Assembly: GCF_900115055.1 (NCBI RefSeq) | Contig: NZ_FOVD01000003.1 | Span: forward strand, 248,001 to 312,000 | Direction of reading: 5' to 3' | DNA: 64,000 nt | From: Chryseobacterium oleae | GTDB lineage: Bacteria; Bacteroidota; Bacteroidia; Flavobacteriales; Weeksellaceae | In this document: positions 63,469 through 64,000 of the stretch, one piece after another | Position numbering within the stretch: position 1 is the stretch's first letter | Layout of the letters: every line of letters begins with the position of its first letter | Made by a program: the position numbers and the translations under genes | The notes under the pieces: model-generated | Database searches by the model: none | What the model saw: the letters and a program-made list of their open reading frames with translations, nothing else | Told to the model about the DNA's origin: nothing

Positions 63469-63501
63469 AAAGCCGTTTCATAGTTGTGAAACGGCTTTTT
63501 T
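63469..63501 (+). terminator. terminator after the DUF4153 gene
   Basis: Perfect 12-bp stem AAAGCCGTTTCA / TGAAACGGCTTT, 6-nt loop, T6 tract. Confidence 0.85.
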
Positions 63502-63822
63502 GTTTTAGCTCCTATTTTTTTTATCTACTTTAACACGTTCGCTTAGTCGAATCGATCTTGATTGATTACGTCTTTGCAATTCCTTAAAATATACATTCCT
63601 AATGTAACATCTTTGCGAGAAAAAAATATGGTTAATAGATCAATCTCAAAAACTGAACGAATACAGATCAGATGATTATTTCACGCAGATTAATCAGATG
63701 ATGCAGATTTCTATATTTGTTAATCTACTGTATGCATATAATACGCGAGAGTGCTTAATTTTTATTTATTCCACAAATTTCGCCTTTGATCTGAAGTATT
63801 CTTAATTATGAATGCAAAAAAA
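63502..63822. other. intergenic region with repeat-like words
   Basis: About 320 bp without a gene. CACGCAGATTAATCAGATGA near 63690 resembles the words near 48800. No RNA gene or reading frame seen. Confidence 0.35.
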
Positions 63823-63856
63823 TATCCCTTTCTAAAATCTATTTTAAAAAGGGATA
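63823..63856. terminator. hairpin downstream of the glycine-rich protein gene
   Basis: TATCCCTTT / AAAGGGATA with a 16-nt loop. Second, weaker hairpin after the one at 63867. Confidence 0.45.
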
Positions 63857-63866
63857 AATAATGCAT

Positions 63867-63889
63867 AAAAAAAGCGGCTAAAAAGCCGC
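63867..63889 (-). terminator. terminator of the glycine-rich RNA-binding protein gene
   Basis: Stem GCGGC / GCCGC with a 6-nt loop, and seven T on the minus strand right after; 10 bp beyond the stop codon. Confidence 0.7.
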
Positions 63890-63898
63890 CTTATATTT

Positions 63899-64000
63899 TT
63901 ACCAACGATTTCCGCCGCCGTTACCACCACGGTTGTTTCCACCACCGTAGCCGCTACCGCCGCCTCTATTGTTGTTTCCTCCGTAACCTCCTCCTCTGTT
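63899..64000 (-). CDS. glycine-rich RNA-binding protein (C-terminal fragment)
   Basis: The last 33 codons and stop are in the window; the gene runs off the right edge. The peptide is Gly/Asn/Arg-rich with RGGGYGG and NNRGGNGGG runs and ends NRW. This is the RGG-like tail of small RRM RNA-binding proteins common in Bacteroidetes; the RRM itself lies outside, so the family is inferred from the tail alone. Confidence 0.65.
   Translation of the reverse strand, partial: NRGGGYGGNNNRGGGSGYGGGNNRGGNGGGNRW

Overview
The window looks like chromosomal DNA of a Chryseobacterium-type flavobacterium (Bacteroidota, Weeksellaceae). It is AT-rich. Many promoters carry the Bacteroidetes -7 box TAnnTTTG, sometimes with a TTG about 20 bp upstream. 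Four secreted proteins end in type IX secretion (T9SS) sorting domains, and several surface proteins start with the flavobacterial 'QVGIN' signature. No phage, CRISPR array or intact insertion sequence was seen.

Layout. 1-11 kb: DUF805 fragment, small secreted protein, YegP-like protein, HD hydrolase, DUF2490 protein, TonB-dependent receptor, uvrA, an NAD(P)-binding protein and two tandem QVGIN surface proteins. 11-18 kb: a lipoprotein/membrane-protein cluster and two convergent TPR-membrane-HTH sensor regulators. 18-24.5 kb: an SGNH hydrolase and tRNA-Arg(CCU) whose last 638 bp are duplicated around a 2.3 kb insert (EamA exporter plus a 5'-truncated S15/CocE hydrolase), next to a TPR histidine kinase broken by a frameshift in an A9 tract. 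24.5-33.4 kb: T9SS proteins, AraC and SDR genes, a reprolysin-like metalloprotease followed by a free-standing homologue of its own propeptide, and a Crp-type regulator. 33.4-38.2 kb: small HTH genes, a MocR-type regulator lacking its PLP lysine, and a PETase-like lipoprotein. 38.2-64 kb: mostly housekeeping genes (KAS III, SNF2 helicase, endonuclease V-like, M28 peptidase, aminotransferase, H+/Na+ pyrophosphatase fused to OmpA, soluble pyrophosphatase, PhyH, RadC, L,D-transpeptidase-like, LolD-like, PDH E2/E1alpha, PAP2, BlaI-like, DUF4153) and the glycine-rich end of an RNA-binding protein.

The most unusual signal is a composite promoter-like element found five times (28126-28189, 33740-33804, 33829-33893, 36649-36713, 36895-36959). 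Two AAACTGG half-sites lie exactly 23 bp apart, followed 33-34 nt later by TTTG in a -7-box context. Each lies upstream of, and in the same orientation as, a small HTH gene or its operon, the mocR-like gene, the lipoprotein hydrolase or a short unassigned transcript. Direct repeats beside the promoter are what MocR regulators are known to bind, so this looks like a local regulon controlled by the R317-variant MocR protein or by the small HTH proteins.

Other points worth a look are the detached protease propeptide, the tRNA-Arg duplication, the pyrophosphatase-OmpA fusion, and a small transcript with a 16-codon ORF between the TonB receptor and uvrA.
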